In this document: positions 11,791 through 24,920 of the stretch, piece by piece
How positions within the stretch are numbered: the first letter of the stretch is position 1
Layout: every line of letters begins with the position of its first letter
Assembly: GCF_014805625.2 (NCBI RefSeq)
Contig: NW_023998476.1
Span: forward strand, 1,073,888-1,137,887
Length of the DNA: 64,000 nucleotides
Reading direction: 5' to 3'
Source of the DNA: Glossina fuscipes
Lineage: Eukaryota; Arthropoda; Insecta; Diptera; Glossinidae
Position numbers and translations under genes: made by a program
Notes under the pieces: generated by a model
What the model was told of the DNA's origin: nothing
Databases searched by the model: none
Seen by the model: the letters and a program-made list of their open reading frames with translations, nothing else

Positions 11791-12763
11791 GTGCTGTCAA
11801 AATCTCGCGTTGTTCTCGTTGTTTAAGGAAAGATAGCAAGAGGAGCTAAAACTGACCCACAGGTGCCTATAATATCGCGAAGCAATCAGTTTAGTGAGAT
11901 ATTATTCGTAAAGATTCACATTTCAAAGCATTTAGCACATCATTGGTTCAAGAACAACACTATTGACGGTATCGTAAATAAGTCCAAGATAATATAACTC
12001 TTGACTATTCGAAGGGAATAAATCCTCTGAACAAAAGCAATGGAGGACCGCTTCTCTACGATCATATTTTCTTCCTCAAAAGCTAAATCTATTTTGTTAT
12101 GCTTATATAGTTTAAAAAATTGGCAAATATTTTCTTCCACTGTATATTCTTGCTATTTAAAAGACTTAAAGTAGTAAACAAAAAAATAAAATGCTCTAAA
12201 ATTTCGTTTAAGCCCAGACAAACACAGCAAAAACGAATATCCGGTTAAAAATACTCATTCAACCTTACGTACCCACAAAGGCATACATCTACGTTTATAC
12301 ATCGGGTAGTAAAAAAGCTATACATGATACATGTAACAAATTAATCTAAAAAGGTCTACATACATATCTGACTGCGGCCAATGCTGCGGTTATATTGTAA
12401 ATGATTCTTCTATTTAACAATGATGATAACACAGCTAACGAGCAGTAGATAATATAAGAAAGGAAGAGATATGCGGAGACGAAGAAGAGGCACACACTGT
12501 GAGGCTAGTTAAAAGGCTAACTAGTGTCGGTTATATGAGAACTGACCATATGTAGCAAAACAACCGGAAAATACAGTTTTTTTCATTAAAATCTCTATCA
12601 TGTACTGTACATTTTGTAAACGATAATCTTTTAGAGAAAAAATAGCGGGAAAAAATCACTCTAGTAATAGAATGAAAGCAAATCTAATACGTAACCTTCG
12701 AAGAACGAGAGTATATGGAATGTATACAGTTAATAATATTTTATATTTTTTTTTTTTTTTTAG
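11791..12763. other. AT-rich non-coding stretch ending in a strong splice-acceptor-like tract
   Basis: No gene is recognised. The last 20 bases before 12764 are a T run followed by TAG, typical of a 3' splice site. Confidence 0.4.
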
Positions 12764-12869
12764 AACCGGTGGTTACACAAAGAATAGGAAAAGGAGATTC
12801 TCCCCTCCCCGCAGCCATTCGCCAGAAAGTAACAACGCGCCATTGAGAGGAAGAGTTTTAAATGTTTAG
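12764..12869 (+). CDS. Candidate 3'-terminal coding exon with an RS-like peptide
   Basis: A run of about 16 T residues ending in TAG (12745-12763) makes a good splice acceptor. From there one frame reads 34 residues, starting TGGYTKNRKRRFSPPRSHSP and ending GRVLNV, then TAG at 12867-12869. The basic stretch followed by SPPRSHSPES resembles the C-termini of RNA-binding or splicing proteins. I cannot assign a gene, and no partner exon is found upstream in this window. Two AATAAA hexamers at 13215-13227 could end the 3' UTR. Against it: in AT-rich DNA a T-tract with AG is common, and 34 codons are too few to prove coding. If real, the gene runs on the plus strand and its upstream exons are outside the window or too short to see. 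Confidence 0.33.
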
Positions 12870-13227
12870 CTTATTATTTAATAATTATTTTATCAATGGA
12901 AATATATCGATTTGTACTAATAACAAAGTTAGTAGTAGTAGTAGTAATAGTAATAGTAGTAGTATTAGTAGTACAGATGATAATACTGGGAATGATGATA
13001 ATGCATTTAGTATGCATTTATTCACGACTTGGATATTTTACGAGATAATTATCCGTGGTTAATCAAGCTTTTCCATCATTACAAAGTAAAAGCCAAAAAA
13101 TACTTTTTACGCATACTTGCAATTATGCTTTACATGGTCGCTATGAAATCGCGTATGGCTCTGCATATGCAAAAAAAGAATTTGCATAGAGTATATGTTT
13201 CGAAGTATAGTAATAATAAAGAATAAA
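12870..13227 (+). other. Possible 3' UTR with an AGT-repeat
   Basis: Downstream of the candidate exon, AGT/AAT triplets run from about 12929 to 12974. They produce a Ser/Asn-rich frame that is probably only a low-complexity artefact. AATAAA occurs at 13215-13220 and 13222-13227. The assignment depends wholly on the exon being real. Confidence 0.25.
12929..12974. repeat. Imperfect (AGT)n microsatellite
   Basis: Consecutive AGT/AAT triplets with a few interruptions. Confidence 0.85.
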
Positions 13228-13860
13228 AGCTTCTGTAGCTGGCATTGGTAACACACGGCCCGCAAAATGAACTTTAAGTAACCAAGCACAGGAAGTAAAT
13301 ACGAAAAGTCTTTTCCATATTTTGGAAACCGGTGTAAAGAGAAATTTAAATTTAACTACCAAAAACGTTTAACAGTCCCCTTAAGAGAGCTCTGTTAAGT
13401 TAAGTTAAGTTAAGATTAAGATTAATATATAGGTGGACTTGGAGGCCTACTTCGTCCAAATCAGAGAATGTAAATTATTTTTGCGGACATCTAACGAATC
13501 TATCGTTACAAACAAGCTAAACAAATTCAAATTTTCACGTGAATATATATAAAAAATACCTTTTCAATGAGCTAAAGAAATTCAAACTCTTCTTTCCAAA
13601 ACTATTTTTTCCAAAAAAGCTTTAAGTAAAAGTGTTAAATTTGAGACTCTAACAGGTCCAAACTAGAAAATGTCGCCTGCATTCGCCTGTATCATGTGTA
13701 CAAGGTACATAAAAATACTCTTCGAATCATAATGTTCTCTACAGAGCAGAATTACGTAAAATGCGACGTATTCACTGCAAAGACTTATTACAGAATTTAC
13801 ATTTTATAAAATGGAGCAAAGTGAAGAAGAACTAACTTAATAATAATTAGTGTTTTATAT
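13228..13860. other. AT-rich non-coding stretch with a (TTAAG)n run
   Basis: Four TTAAG units followed by ATTAAG copies lie at about 13395-13422. No gene is seen. Confidence 0.45.
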
Positions 13861-13869
13861 GGGATACGA

Positions 13870-14320
13870 CGTTGGCCAATTATTCGTTTTTAGAATCCGT
13901 GAAAATTCGAGTCCTTTATTCAAAACTTATTATCATGTTACATTACATTTCATTTGATTTTTCGTCGCGAATGTTCGTTCAACACGCTTAACGAGGTAAA
14001 CACTTCCCAATATACGCATTACAATTTCCTATAAGAACCGGTTTATACCGGGTTTTTTGGATTGCATTTATAAAACAGTTTCCCGATATCTGTCGACTTT
14101 ATTTTGGCATCGTGTTAAAAAATTTGAATTCTCGACCACAACTTATTTTCTTCTCAAACTTTGCATCGCTTGACAGTTTTCCAAATTTCTCCCCTGAAAT
14201 CATTAACGTTGCCGTGTTACTAATAAACGAAGCTTTAGAGCCGCACTTGGCTGTTTGGGACTTATTTTTATGGGGATGTGCCAACGGAATTATATATACA
14301 TGTATTGTAACGTAAATCCG
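13870..14320 (+). pseudogene. Tc1/mariner-superfamily (IS630-like) transposase relic
   Basis: In the plus frame covering 14112-14312, SRPQLIFFSNFASL followed by an N-rich segment has the outline of the region around a catalytic aspartate (usually FSDEAHF; here the D reads N). About 45 residues later WDLFLWGCANGIIY resembles the conserved DxxLWGxxKxxVY stretch at the C-terminal catalytic acidic residue. The interval between them is shorter than in intact proteins, so an internal deletion is likely. These enzymes cut and paste DNA using three acidic residues. No terminal inverted repeats are recognised. The call rests on two motif-like stretches in one frame and could be partly chance. Confidence 0.38.
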
Positions 14321-17300
14321 TATTTTAAGAATTTTACATTATTTATTCAACTTCTTTTTCAACAAATAAGTTCGTACCGCTGAATTGTGATTCGTGAGTT
14401 TTATTTTTAAAATTAAGAAGTTTATTTTACAATTTATGTTCATGAATTTACATTTAAAATTCATTAATTCCCTTTGATATCGCGACTCGAGTCTCTTGAC
14501 TAATTAATTTAGCCTTCTGCAAAGATGCAGCTTATATAGCCCTTTGCAAGCAAGTTACCGTTGCCTAAATCCATCGCGACATTTTTAATTCGCTAATCTG
14601 TTAAACCATTTTCCGCTAAATTTCTGTGTATTTGGTGGTTCCCTTCTTTAGAATTTAGTTTGTTAGAAAACAGGCTAATCTTCACGAAAATCCAAATCAA
14701 GAAAATGGCAAATTTGTAACAATATGTTAACTGAAGGCTTTCAAGAAGATTTAAAGGGCATTTCTGAGCATACTATTCAAAAATAGATTGCAATGGGGCA
14801 AAATGACGCATCGCTCAAAAAATCGTACGATGATATACAGATGTACGATGAGCATTGAGCGCTCCGTATGATTTTTAGAAAGTACGTACCTCCAGTAGTT
14901 TGCAAGTTACAGTTGTCTTAGAGACGGCAGTACTGTTTTTGTGAAAGGCTGGAGATTATAAATTACGTATGTAGCGTCAGTGAATGTCACGAAATTTTGA
15001 TACATTGCTTGCGAGTGTTAGCGCAATCTAAAAGCTGTATAAATTCGTTAAATGTGGCGACATCTTTTTGTCACTTACATGCGTAGCAATCATTTGAAAA
15101 ACTAATGTCCGCTTTCTACGCACTTGGGTACTCGTAATTATAAGCCAATCGAGCTGCACTTCAATGAAAATGGTTGGCAACTTCTGCTTTATAAATACAG
15201 TGCGGTATTGCTCACCTGGTTTCTTAATCAAACAGTTTTAATTTCATTCTCAAAACTTTTACGTTATGCGGTCAATTGAAATTTTGAAGCTCTTGCGAGA
15301 TATGAACTTTTATTAGTTTGATTAGTTTAATTGTTCGAAATAAACGGGATAAAAGAGAGTTGTTATGTTATGTATGCTCTAATTAGTCAATGATTGACTG
15401 GCATTGTGGTTGAGAGGGTTAAAGCTGATGTTCATAATACTAATGGCGGTTAAAAGACTTTTGCCATAAACATCAACACTTTTTTCAGGTTCAATTGAGT
15501 TACGTACAAAATTAGCCGCAAACGAAATTTTAAAGTTTTAATGCAATTCTGTTGTTAATTTGACTCAAGGGTATCAAAAGCTGATTGTGAACTGTGCTGG
15601 CGTACGGAGTATAACGAATTTTTTTCCACAAATTCAACTTCTTAGACACTTGAGTTGGTTTATTGCCTTCTACGTATTTCTCCTATTTGGTTGGCAAAAG
15701 ATTTATTCGCTGGCGAAAATCTAAACTAGAAGTCTTGAAAACCTAAACGTATTTTGATTGGAAGGATTGAAGCGGTTTCCTTTGCCGTTTTCTTTTCAAC
15801 GTAAGTTCGATCGTTATCCTGCTGAAAAACTACTATGTCTTAGCTTTTTCCAGATTGCAACACCGATGACTATCGCAATGTTTGCGCCTCTCTCGCATGT
15901 TCACCTGATGAAGAAAATATACTTTTCATACGATCGTTCGCCAAAGAACAGCCTTAACCATCTCTTAACTTGATTTTAAAGTCGCAATAACGAAGGATTA
16001 TATTATATCCGTTTTCTCATAACATGTCCAGCATTCGCAAAAGTTAATTTAGAGGTGCCATAAAATATACATATTCTTGATCATGGTCAAATTCTGAATC
16101 GATCTGAGTAAGTTTGTCCGTCGGTGCAATGCAAATATTTTTCTAGTCGCAAAAGCGAAGATATCGAATTCGAATTCGCAAAAATGCCTTGGATTCTTGC
16201 ACAAAAAATAATTATTATAGAACATCCAAATCGGACAAAGGTCACGCCCATGGTATATGGTACATAAACTGATAGCACCCTTGTTTTCAAAAGTAAAAAT
16301 GTTACGTCTTTTGTTTTTTATTACTCATATACTACAACAGATGCAGCGATGATATTTTCACGTGTATTGCAAGAATGACCGAACACTGTCTCTCCAAAAA
16401 TAGGCTACGCTGTCCACGACGAAGTATTATGAAACATAGAAATTTAATGTTTTATTAGTTTTTTTTATAAGATAGGCGCGATCGATATAGAAGTCAAAGC
16501 TAATTATAATTTGCTTGCTGCCTTTTTTTTTGTTTGGACGAGGATATGCTTAATTATTGTGTCAGAGGAAGAAACAGAGTTTACTTTGGTAGCCACTATA
16601 GTGACTCTTCAGTCGATAAAGGCATAACACTTGCCGAAGGCGAGCACGGACCCACTAGGCTGCGGTCACCTATCTATTTCATCACCTTTTTCACTTCTTC
16701 TTCCTGGCCGTCATAATTGATGATTAAAAAAAAAAATTTTGCTGGTTTTGAGCAACTCAAACCTCTGCTCGCGCTGTAGCTAAAAGAAATTTCTTAAGAT
16801 TGTCTTCGAAAGCAGTTTTATTCAAACTACATAAGCTACGAGTCTGAAAATGATGTTTTGCTTCCCCACCTTCAGTTCTTCACTCCTGTCATAGGCATAC
16901 CTTCTTCTTGACCTGTATGCTATATTTTTTAAAAGTGTTTTGGTTGATGTAAAGGCTTGTTGTTTTCAATCAAGCACAACTTCTGGAAATTTGTTTTCTA
17001 ACGATGGTTTAACATTATGAAGTAATGGTTCCCGCAAATAAAATTTTGATCACACGTATGAGATTTTGAAAATCACAAATGTATTAGCAATGTTTCACTA
17101 AACTGCACATCGTATTCACAAAAACTAAACCTACTCCGTAACCTGGATTCATTGCAATAAAGTTCTCTCGTAAAGTACGTGCACATCAAGTAAGTTTAAT
17201 TTAAAAAAAGATATTCGGAATGATTTTGCTCTCTTTCCATTTCTTCATTTTTGCTCTTTTATTTTAAACAATTACCGGCTGACTATTGTTTGTCGAATGC

Positions 17301-17995
17301 AATGGAGAGAAGTATTATGTTTTATATAATCACAATTTAATTGGAAGAAAAAATGGGACAAAAAAATTCTTTTATTTGTTTATTTTCTTATGGAATGAAT
17401 TCTGTTAGTAAAAACCACAGTACGCACACATACTTATACTCGCATTAAAAATCAACATTTGTATGCTATGTTTTGCAAGCCATCATACAGTTAAAGTTGC
17501 CAACAGGATTTGTCAGGATAATGAAATCCAATTTACAATAACAAAGAACAAATTGCATAAAACTGTACTATTTTTGTTGTTGAATGTGTCATAGTGTTTT
17601 TCTCTACATCTCTCAATGTCATATAAAACTTTCATCACTTATGTAACTTAGCAGCATTTTTCCACGCTGCTCGCTTTCCATCGTCCCTATTAGCTTTTTA
17701 GCAACATTCTCAGCAATTTTTTAAAAGCTTTATTCGTAGATTCATAGGGAATTGCTGCGCGATTTACTAGCTCCACCATGATCGAATAATACTTAAAAAG
17801 TTGCTTATGCATACTGATAAGCAAGCTGCTTTCAAAATCTTTTAGTCGACATCTCTTAAGAGCACTGGTGTATTAAAAAAATGTTCTTAAGCTGGGTTTC
17901 AGCTCACTTAAGCTTTCTCGGCATTTGTGAGTTTGGGAATGTCTGATATACTCCTTAGCAGCCGCACGGTGAATACCAAATTCCGTCGCACTTAC
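14321..17995. other. AT-rich non-coding stretch
   Basis: No gene recognised. It contains an imperfect inverted repeat at 14812-14861, and near 16070-16110 a motif reading TATACATATTCTTGATCA followed by GAATCGATCTGAG, similar to one at 46110-46150. The pair probably belongs to a dispersed fly repeat. Open frames up to about 71 codons show no family features. Confidence 0.4.
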
Positions 17996-17999
17996 GATG

Positions 18000-18165
18000 T
18001 GGCTAGACATGGATTACTTTTCAACATGGGCCACATTAATTGTTCAGATCGACTATTTTCCTTGAAACTGATGTCTTCGGAGCGAAATTCGGCAAACCAT
18101 CCTTGACAGATCCGAATACCTTCAAGTTCATTATCTAACGTATCGCATAAGATTTTACGTTGGAC
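18000..18165 (-). pseudogene. Mariner transposase relic, N-terminal DNA-binding part
   Basis: On the minus strand, from about 18160 to 18035, one frame reads KILCDTLDNELEGIRIC, then QGWFAEFRSEDISF, then KENSRSEQ. This is the mariner pattern of an alpha-helical segment followed by C-x2-WF-x2-F-x3-D and RSG-like residues, found between the two helix-turn-helix motifs that bind the inverted repeats. Further downstream the frame is broken by stops and I cannot follow it to the catalytic domain. No inverted repeats were found. It is a fragment only, non-functional by inspection. Confidence 0.65.
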
Positions 18166-18169
18166 TTAT

Positions 18170-21100
18170 ACCCATTGCAGTGTTTTTAGTGCACTTTATC
18201 CACTGCGTATTATTCACTCTGCGGCTCGTAACCAACTGATGAAAGTTATTGAAAGTGGTTCTCTTATGACGGACCAGCAATGCACTAAATAATAGGACTC
18301 CATAAAAAGCATGCCACGCTTTTGCCTTGAACTAACAAATGAAATTTCCAGCAGATAGTATAATACGAGAGGAGTTTTTCGCCAATGTAATATATATAAG
18401 GCCAACGAGACGCCATTTTCCCTTGTGCCGTAACCATTTCAATCCATATAAGCCTCGTAGCGAAGACTCTTTGATGCAAATCACCTTGTGACCAAATATG
18501 CCCATAACGCTAAATCAAGCAACACCCATTATAACTACCAATAACTATCTGCTAAAGCTACGTGCCCGACCATTAATTAAACTTATACATCGATTCAAAA
18601 GAAAGGCCGATAAAAGGAATGTCGTTTCTTAACAGTCATTCTTATAGGAGAACGGTTTTAACCAACAAGACACTCTCGACGAAATTTGCCGCAAGCAGAA
18701 CAAAACGCACCACTTACAGTCCTTCTTAACCGTCATTATGCTTACAAGAAAAGAATTTTGATTGCTTGAGCAAGTATGAGGAAAAACTCGCATAAACCCA
18801 TTAAGTTAAGTTCGGCTTTGCTTCTTTCCTTGTGTGAACACAACAAAATCAAACGAAAAAATGCTTCGGAACAGTCCAGAATGCTTCCTACTTACTGAAG
18901 CCAAGAAAATTGACTGCAAGGGTGTGAAACTCTGAAAACTTTTATGAACGGGAATAGATCCCTTGTCAGATTCAAAATTAACGACGCTCGCCGGGAGTTA
19001 GCTTTAAAGAAAATTTCCACGGAAATTTCAAATCAAAGATAATCATAGATAAGAGATACCACGTGCGGGGAAGAAAACTTTTCAAAACAAACTTACTTTT
19101 CCATGACTATCGAACCTGTTTTTGCAGATCACCTAAACCGAAAACCTTGATTTTTAATCAATACTAAGCTTGATCTACGCCTCTCCCTCTCCCGGCATTC
19201 AACGATATTTGTTTGAGAATGGATTTCTGATTGCCCAAAAAAGCCAAGTTCCACTACCGTCCGCCATCTTAATATGAACCAAATGATTTTCCTTAAAATA
19301 TACTTTCTAAGAAATATTTTATAAGGAAAGAAATTGTCAGGCACAGCTCTTACAGAATTCCTGTAACGGTCTTTACCTAATTAAACTCTAATAGATATAG
19401 ATAACTCGATAATGTTGCTCTACATATTTCTTTTTCCTTTAGTGTGGCAACGAATGCATAAAATTCCACCATGAATGTTAAAAAAAAAAGAAAAAAGGAA
19501 AACCTATTCAATGGGATTTGAATAGAAAACCGACTTTCTCGCTTATGCACTGCGGAGAAGAGAAAACCAACTCAACATATTTAACTATAATATAGGCTTG
19601 AACTCATCTCCGCGACCGTGCATACATTTCCGTATGTGCATCTAGTTTTCAAAATCAACATTCGCTTTCAACCAACGTGGCCCAGCGAAATTACAATTTG
19701 GTTTTGTTGTCTTCTGTACAAACGCAGGCATGCGTGTACGCGTATATATAAAGCGTTTATAGTGTCTGCCACATTTTGTGGCACAGCTTAATTATGGTAA
19801 AAGTATAGCCTCAGCATGCCAGCACCATTTCTTCACACTATCAACCTTCATACGCGTGTTGCACGTACTTCAGATGGCCTATGCTCCATGCATTGGGTGT
19901 CGGCAACCGGATATATTGGTTGAATTGGCTATAAGTTCTCATAAATATATATATATATATGCATCTGTACATATATATACAGAGAATTGTGGACTTTATA
20001 GCATATTTACTGTTAGGCGGTCTAATTGACATCTGTTAATGTTATGGCTGCTACTGATGTCCTTGTTTTCCCTGCTGTTATTTGTTGTTTTCGTTGCCTT
20101 TGTTGGCATTAATTTTCAACACAACATTAAAATCCAATGAGACAAACTTTTCGATTTTCTGAAACATTGACAATAGAATTTGATCAGCAAAACAAAACGA
20201 CACACAAGTAAGTAATGACAGCTAACGGTAGAAAACTATTAGCCTGATTTGGATGATATACACATAGCTATCTATATAAACGTCGTGAACTCAGTGTCAT
20301 GGCCAAGTGGTTTATTATTTATATACGATGTAACAACGAGCATACAATGAACATTAATTAAACGTAATGTTTGGGTATAAAGCAAGAAAAAGGTGACACT
20401 TTTCTATTATCACACCATTTGCCCACGTGTAGGGACAGATTGCACTTGTATCCTTTTCAGTTTGATTTCATTTGGCTATGTCCGCTTGTCTGTCCATTTG
20501 TTTACACTTGCTTGATTTGCCGACATCATAAACGTTGCATAGAGAGCCTCAACTTTTCAAGATCGTTGGAACTGAATATGTCAAAACGCTGCCACGAGAA
20601 ATTTGCATTTTTTATATAAAAAAAAGTTTTTAATTCGGCGAAAACGTTCACTAGATATATTTGGCAGTAGCTCGGACCTTTCAACCATCATTGAATTGAC
20701 GTTGTGCAAAGCTCTCTCAGCGGATTAAGGCTAAATTCGAGGATGCCAGGACCTTCAATCTTTTGCTTAAAAATCCCAAAAATTGTACAGTCACGACAAA
20801 CTTGTTTTTCATTTAGTAAAGTTTAGTCGAGAGGTGGAAAAGGAGCATTTCAATTTTTGATGAAAAAACCCATACATTTTTTTCCTTTCTTATCATTGTG
20901 GATTATCGTGAATATCGGAGATAACTTTATCATCTCTATCCGTCATCATATTTTTGTTGACTTCCCGACCTACGGCTCTTCACTAGGCGACTTTTCTAAT
21001 TGCGGCTTTATCTGAAAGCACAATGTTGGTCTCTAGGAGTTTCTCAACGCTTTTCTCAAGATAAGAATGCAATTAAATCTATCCATAGACACAGATATTG

Positions 21101-22765
21101 GCATTGTTTTTGTTTTTACTCAAACGGCATCACAGCTCCTTAGGATTGCAATCGTTACTATTAAGCAACAAAGTCAGCAAGAAAAAGAAATGTTACTTTG
21201 ATTCCAGTATTATTATTGACATACATGCACTTCTATCTGTGGGTCTATCCATAATTCTTGAGAAAATCCTAACCGCTTTCCCTTGCGATCTCTGATCCGT
21301 CTGTTTTTCAAAGTTTGTAACATGTGCGAAATTTGACCATGTTTAAATATGAAATGATTCGGCATTTACCTTTTGACTTTCTATCATCGTAAAAGTCACA
21401 GATGGATCGCGTCCATGGTTCAAATATGTATCATGTAAAGAGAGAACGGCGAAAGCGAGCGCCGAAAAGCGAAAATCGTTGAGGAGATTTTGTTGCTTCT
21501 TATTTGTTGTGGATACCAACAGGTCAACAACAACAACGACCTTAATCGAATCAAGCACTGGCGCATACTTATTACGATAGTCGAATATAACCTCAAAATA
21601 TTGTAATTAAATATACCAAGGTACTTACGATTATTCAAAAGTATTTTGGAAATGAAATTTATTCAAACTTTACAAAAACAAAAGTCAAAGAATATGTTTC
21701 TTTTATAAAATTGAAATTAAATTCAATTTACATTGAAAGAAATTTTATTTTAGCTGTAAATAAAAAGTAAGAATGTCATAATTTCACTGTAGCAACTCAT
21801 TAAACTAAAAGTTAATCGCTTATGCTCGTATAATTACAGTAAAGTCAATAAAAGGACTAAAGGTAAACGTATTCCAATGGAAAGGAAGGAATGCAGACAA
21901 CTGCTGCTTCAGTAAATAAATGAAAATAATTACATGTTGCTGTAAGAACAAATGATTGAAACGCTTACATAAATATGTAAACGCGCTGTGTTTTAAAATG
22001 TAAACAGCTCATCATCTTCAAACAAACACATGAGAGTAAATATTTACTTTCAATTACCCTTTCCATTACTGCGATACGTATACGTATTGTACATGATTTC
22101 CTTAACACGATAGTAACGAGAAAAAGAAAATTCGCAAATTACTTTAGAACAAAGATTTCTCTCTTAAATATATGGAAGCACCTAAGTCAACAAGTGATTA
22201 TTATATTATTTATACATGCACTTGACATCAACAACAAGTTGACATACGTACTTACGCATGTGTGCACGTTTACTGAAAATTACATCGTTTATTTTATTTG
22301 GTGTAGTCATTACAATGGTACGTTAAATAAAAGGTACGGTTGCCATATACATAAAAAAAAAAGAAGATAATAAGAAAAAATTTTCATTTAGTTGGATATC
22401 ATTAAATAACACTTATAAGCGCATGGTAAACACAGGAAAGACATTATATTCGACTTAGACAGAATTTTCTTGTTACACGCATCACCAAAAAATATTTTTA
22501 TTTTGTCAAACTGTTGCAGCACCCAGAAGGAAGTATCAGAGATATGCTTCTTCTACTCGGATTCAGGCATGCCCATCCGCGTCCGTCTCGACAACAAGAA
22601 GCGGAGAACTGAACGCTACTCCGCTTCTGTAAGCAAAAATTTTGAAATTTGAGGAGAAAATGTTTCTAAACGGAGGACTCTATTATTCTTGTGCAAAAGA
22701 GGTAAAAATCAACGACGCTCACACAAAATTATTCTGTACATTTTTCATATTAAAATACATTATTA
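18170..22765. other. AT-rich non-coding stretch
   Basis: No gene is recognised. Short TA runs lie at 19943-19960 and 19970-19980. The open frames here (up to about 83 codons) have no recognisable motifs. Confidence 0.4.
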
Positions 22766-22770
22766 ATTCT

Positions 22771-23300
22771 AAAATAACAGATGCGTGCATGTATTTTGAT
22801 CAGCAACCTCTATTGGTGGAAATGGTAAAGTACTAAAGTTGGTAAATTAAGCAACGTTCGAACAGCTTAGCAGTTGATAAACCAACTGTTTCCACATGTT
22901 TACATGCGACAGGCAAAGCCAAAGCAAAAGACAAAACCGCCCCCATACGAATTGACTGAAAATGCGATTTCGAAGCGTTTCAATATTGCGATAGACTGAC
23001 TCTATTACAACTATGCCAAGCACAAAATGCTGTCCATTTCCACACCAAAGTAGAATATTCCTGCCCGTAAGGTTCTGCTGGGCATATGGTGGGATTAGCA
23101 GGGCGTAGTGTTTTACGAGCTGCTAAAATCGAATGAAACGAGCGGTTAACAGATGCAAAACTATTCTCTTGCGTGACAACGCTCGTCCACTCGTTGCAAG
23201 GATGCACCATTGCAGCGTGAATTTGAAGCTGCTGAAGCAGCCTGCTCTCCAGATGTAGCGTCTTCTGATTACAACTCGCTTCGATAGATGCGTAACAATA
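22771..23300 (+). pseudogene. Mariner transposase relic with all three frames used
   Basis: Ordered mariner landmarks appear on the plus strand despite frameshifts and stops. The second helix-turn-helix reads SLAVDKPTVSTCLHAT at about 22870-22910, followed by PYELTENAISKRFNIA (22943-22990). The region after the first catalytic aspartate reads QGVVFYELLKSNETS (about 23099-23140). The second aspartate lies in RDNARPLVA (about 23172-23198), and the third in CSPDVASSDYNSLR (about 23243-23285). The order and approximate spacing of mariner enzymes are kept, which makes the identity firm. Frames change at least three times and stops interrupt several segments, so it cannot encode an enzyme. The N-terminal third is missing or unrecognisable. 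The relic at 31608-32480 is similar in the helix-turn-helix and linker. Confidence 0.85.
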
Positions 23301-24820
23301 CTATCGATATGAGTATCAAATTTTAACATGCTGATGGTCAGAAAGAAGTGAGGAGGAAAGAGAAGGAGACAGTGGTAAGTGTTAGCTCTTGGTTACGAAG
23401 CACTCACTGTTGTTACGACCAAGTATGCTCAAACTCCACTCCTGTTTGAACCTTCGCACGCCGACTTACTAGTAGCAAGTCTTATCTGCTATAATCAGCG
23501 TTTCTAGTATTTGAATATGTTTTCATGACTTCTTTTGGTCTAAAAGTGACATAATGGATCGGAAACGTCCAGGCAAATATCTTTAGCAAGACGACGCCAC
23601 TTGCTCCTGCCAAACTCGCCAGAAAATGACAGAGTGATTTGTTGTTAAAAAAAAGGGCTGAAAAATCGGAGCTTAACAATTTGTGTCAAAAAAATTTTTC
23701 CATTAGGTTTTCGGTAAATAAATATATAGATGTATGCCTAATATTAATTTTTTTACAGATTTTTACGTTATGTATTACAGCATTCGGGTTGAATTTCCAT
23801 ACTTCACCGCAACGTCTTAATAAGCCATCTGCTAAAATTACTTCTTAACAAAATTGTTTCATTTCTTTTGATTTCCTTTAAAAGTTATTTCCACATAAAT
23901 GCTCACGATGGATACTAACATAAGGGATATTTTTCATTTTGATTGCTTTGAACTTTCATTTTGACGATGAACTATTATTCACGCACAAGCCTGCGAATTT
24001 ATTTTAAACGCGATATCCTCTTCTTGCCTCTGAAGTTTCAGAAAACGCTAATAAATTTAGTTGTCCTGGCAGCAAGCAATTTATAACTTAATAATCGACG
24101 TTGCATTATGAAACATCAAAGTTTATCTAGAGCTGCTTTTTACTCTGGCTTTAGCCTTAGCTTGTTCTTGTTGTTATTGGATAATATAAATGACGACAAG
24201 AATCGGAATAAGGATTTACTTGTATACCGACGGCTGTTCATAAAACGTTGACTTGCAATAAACATTTCTACCACTTTTCTTGGTAAATGATGGAAAAATG
24301 AGCAGAGATTTTTCTGTTTTGTTCAGTTATAATGTAAAAAAAAAAAGAAGAAACTACTATCAAGCAGCAAACAAACATTGAATATAAAAAGGACAAAAAA
24401 AGTCTCAACAAACATTTTGACTTTGGGGCACAAAATATTATGAATTCCTTGAGAACAACACATAATAGTAATGGCAGCAGTTAGGCAAGCAAATAGCACC
24501 GTGCTATGTAAACATAACATCAGATGGAGGAATGATTACACAGCTTTGTCAGCTTTTTGATGTTTATGTTTATGTTTCTTTTAAGTATTTGTATAGAACC
24601 ATATTGTGCATCTACATAGAGGGATAATGGCAGGCTGATGCTCCTGAGCGTGCAAATAAACCTGGATACAAAAGGACGGCATTTAGCACCAACACCAATG
24701 TGTGTATATATGTATTAACAACAGGAGAGAATTAATAACGCACGGAACAAAATACTTTATTACACTCAGCGGAAAAGTGAAAAAAGTAAAGATGCACAGA
24801 ATGGCCAATCAACCCTGAAG
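23301..24820. other. AT-rich non-coding stretch
   Basis: I see no gene or element here. There is a poly-A tract near 24336. Confidence 0.4.
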
Positions 24821-24825
24821 AGATT

Positions 24826-24920
24826 CCTCTAGAGGAAACTCTATCGCACTTGAGTTCTAAATCAGCGAGCACGGGCTTGGTAACTGCGATCCTTGCCTAC
24901 TCGACTACTCATGCGGGTAT
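24826..24920 (-). mobile_element. tRNA-derived SINE, head fragment (S4)
   Basis: Reading the minus strand from 24920: GCATGAGTAGTCGAGTAGGC, which contains an A-box-like TAGTCGAGTAGG, then CAAGGATCGCAGTTACC, a diverged B-box region, and ACTCAAGTGCGATAGAGTTT. The last string matches the CTCAAGTGCGG-x-AGAGT segment of the copy at 37743-37914. The 3' half with the LINE-like tail is not seen, so this is a truncated or different subfamily member. Confidence 0.6.

Noticed and set aside
12862..13062. Ser/Asn-rich frame of 66 codons
   Set aside because: It is the translation of an (AGT)n microsatellite and overlaps a better exon candidate in another frame.
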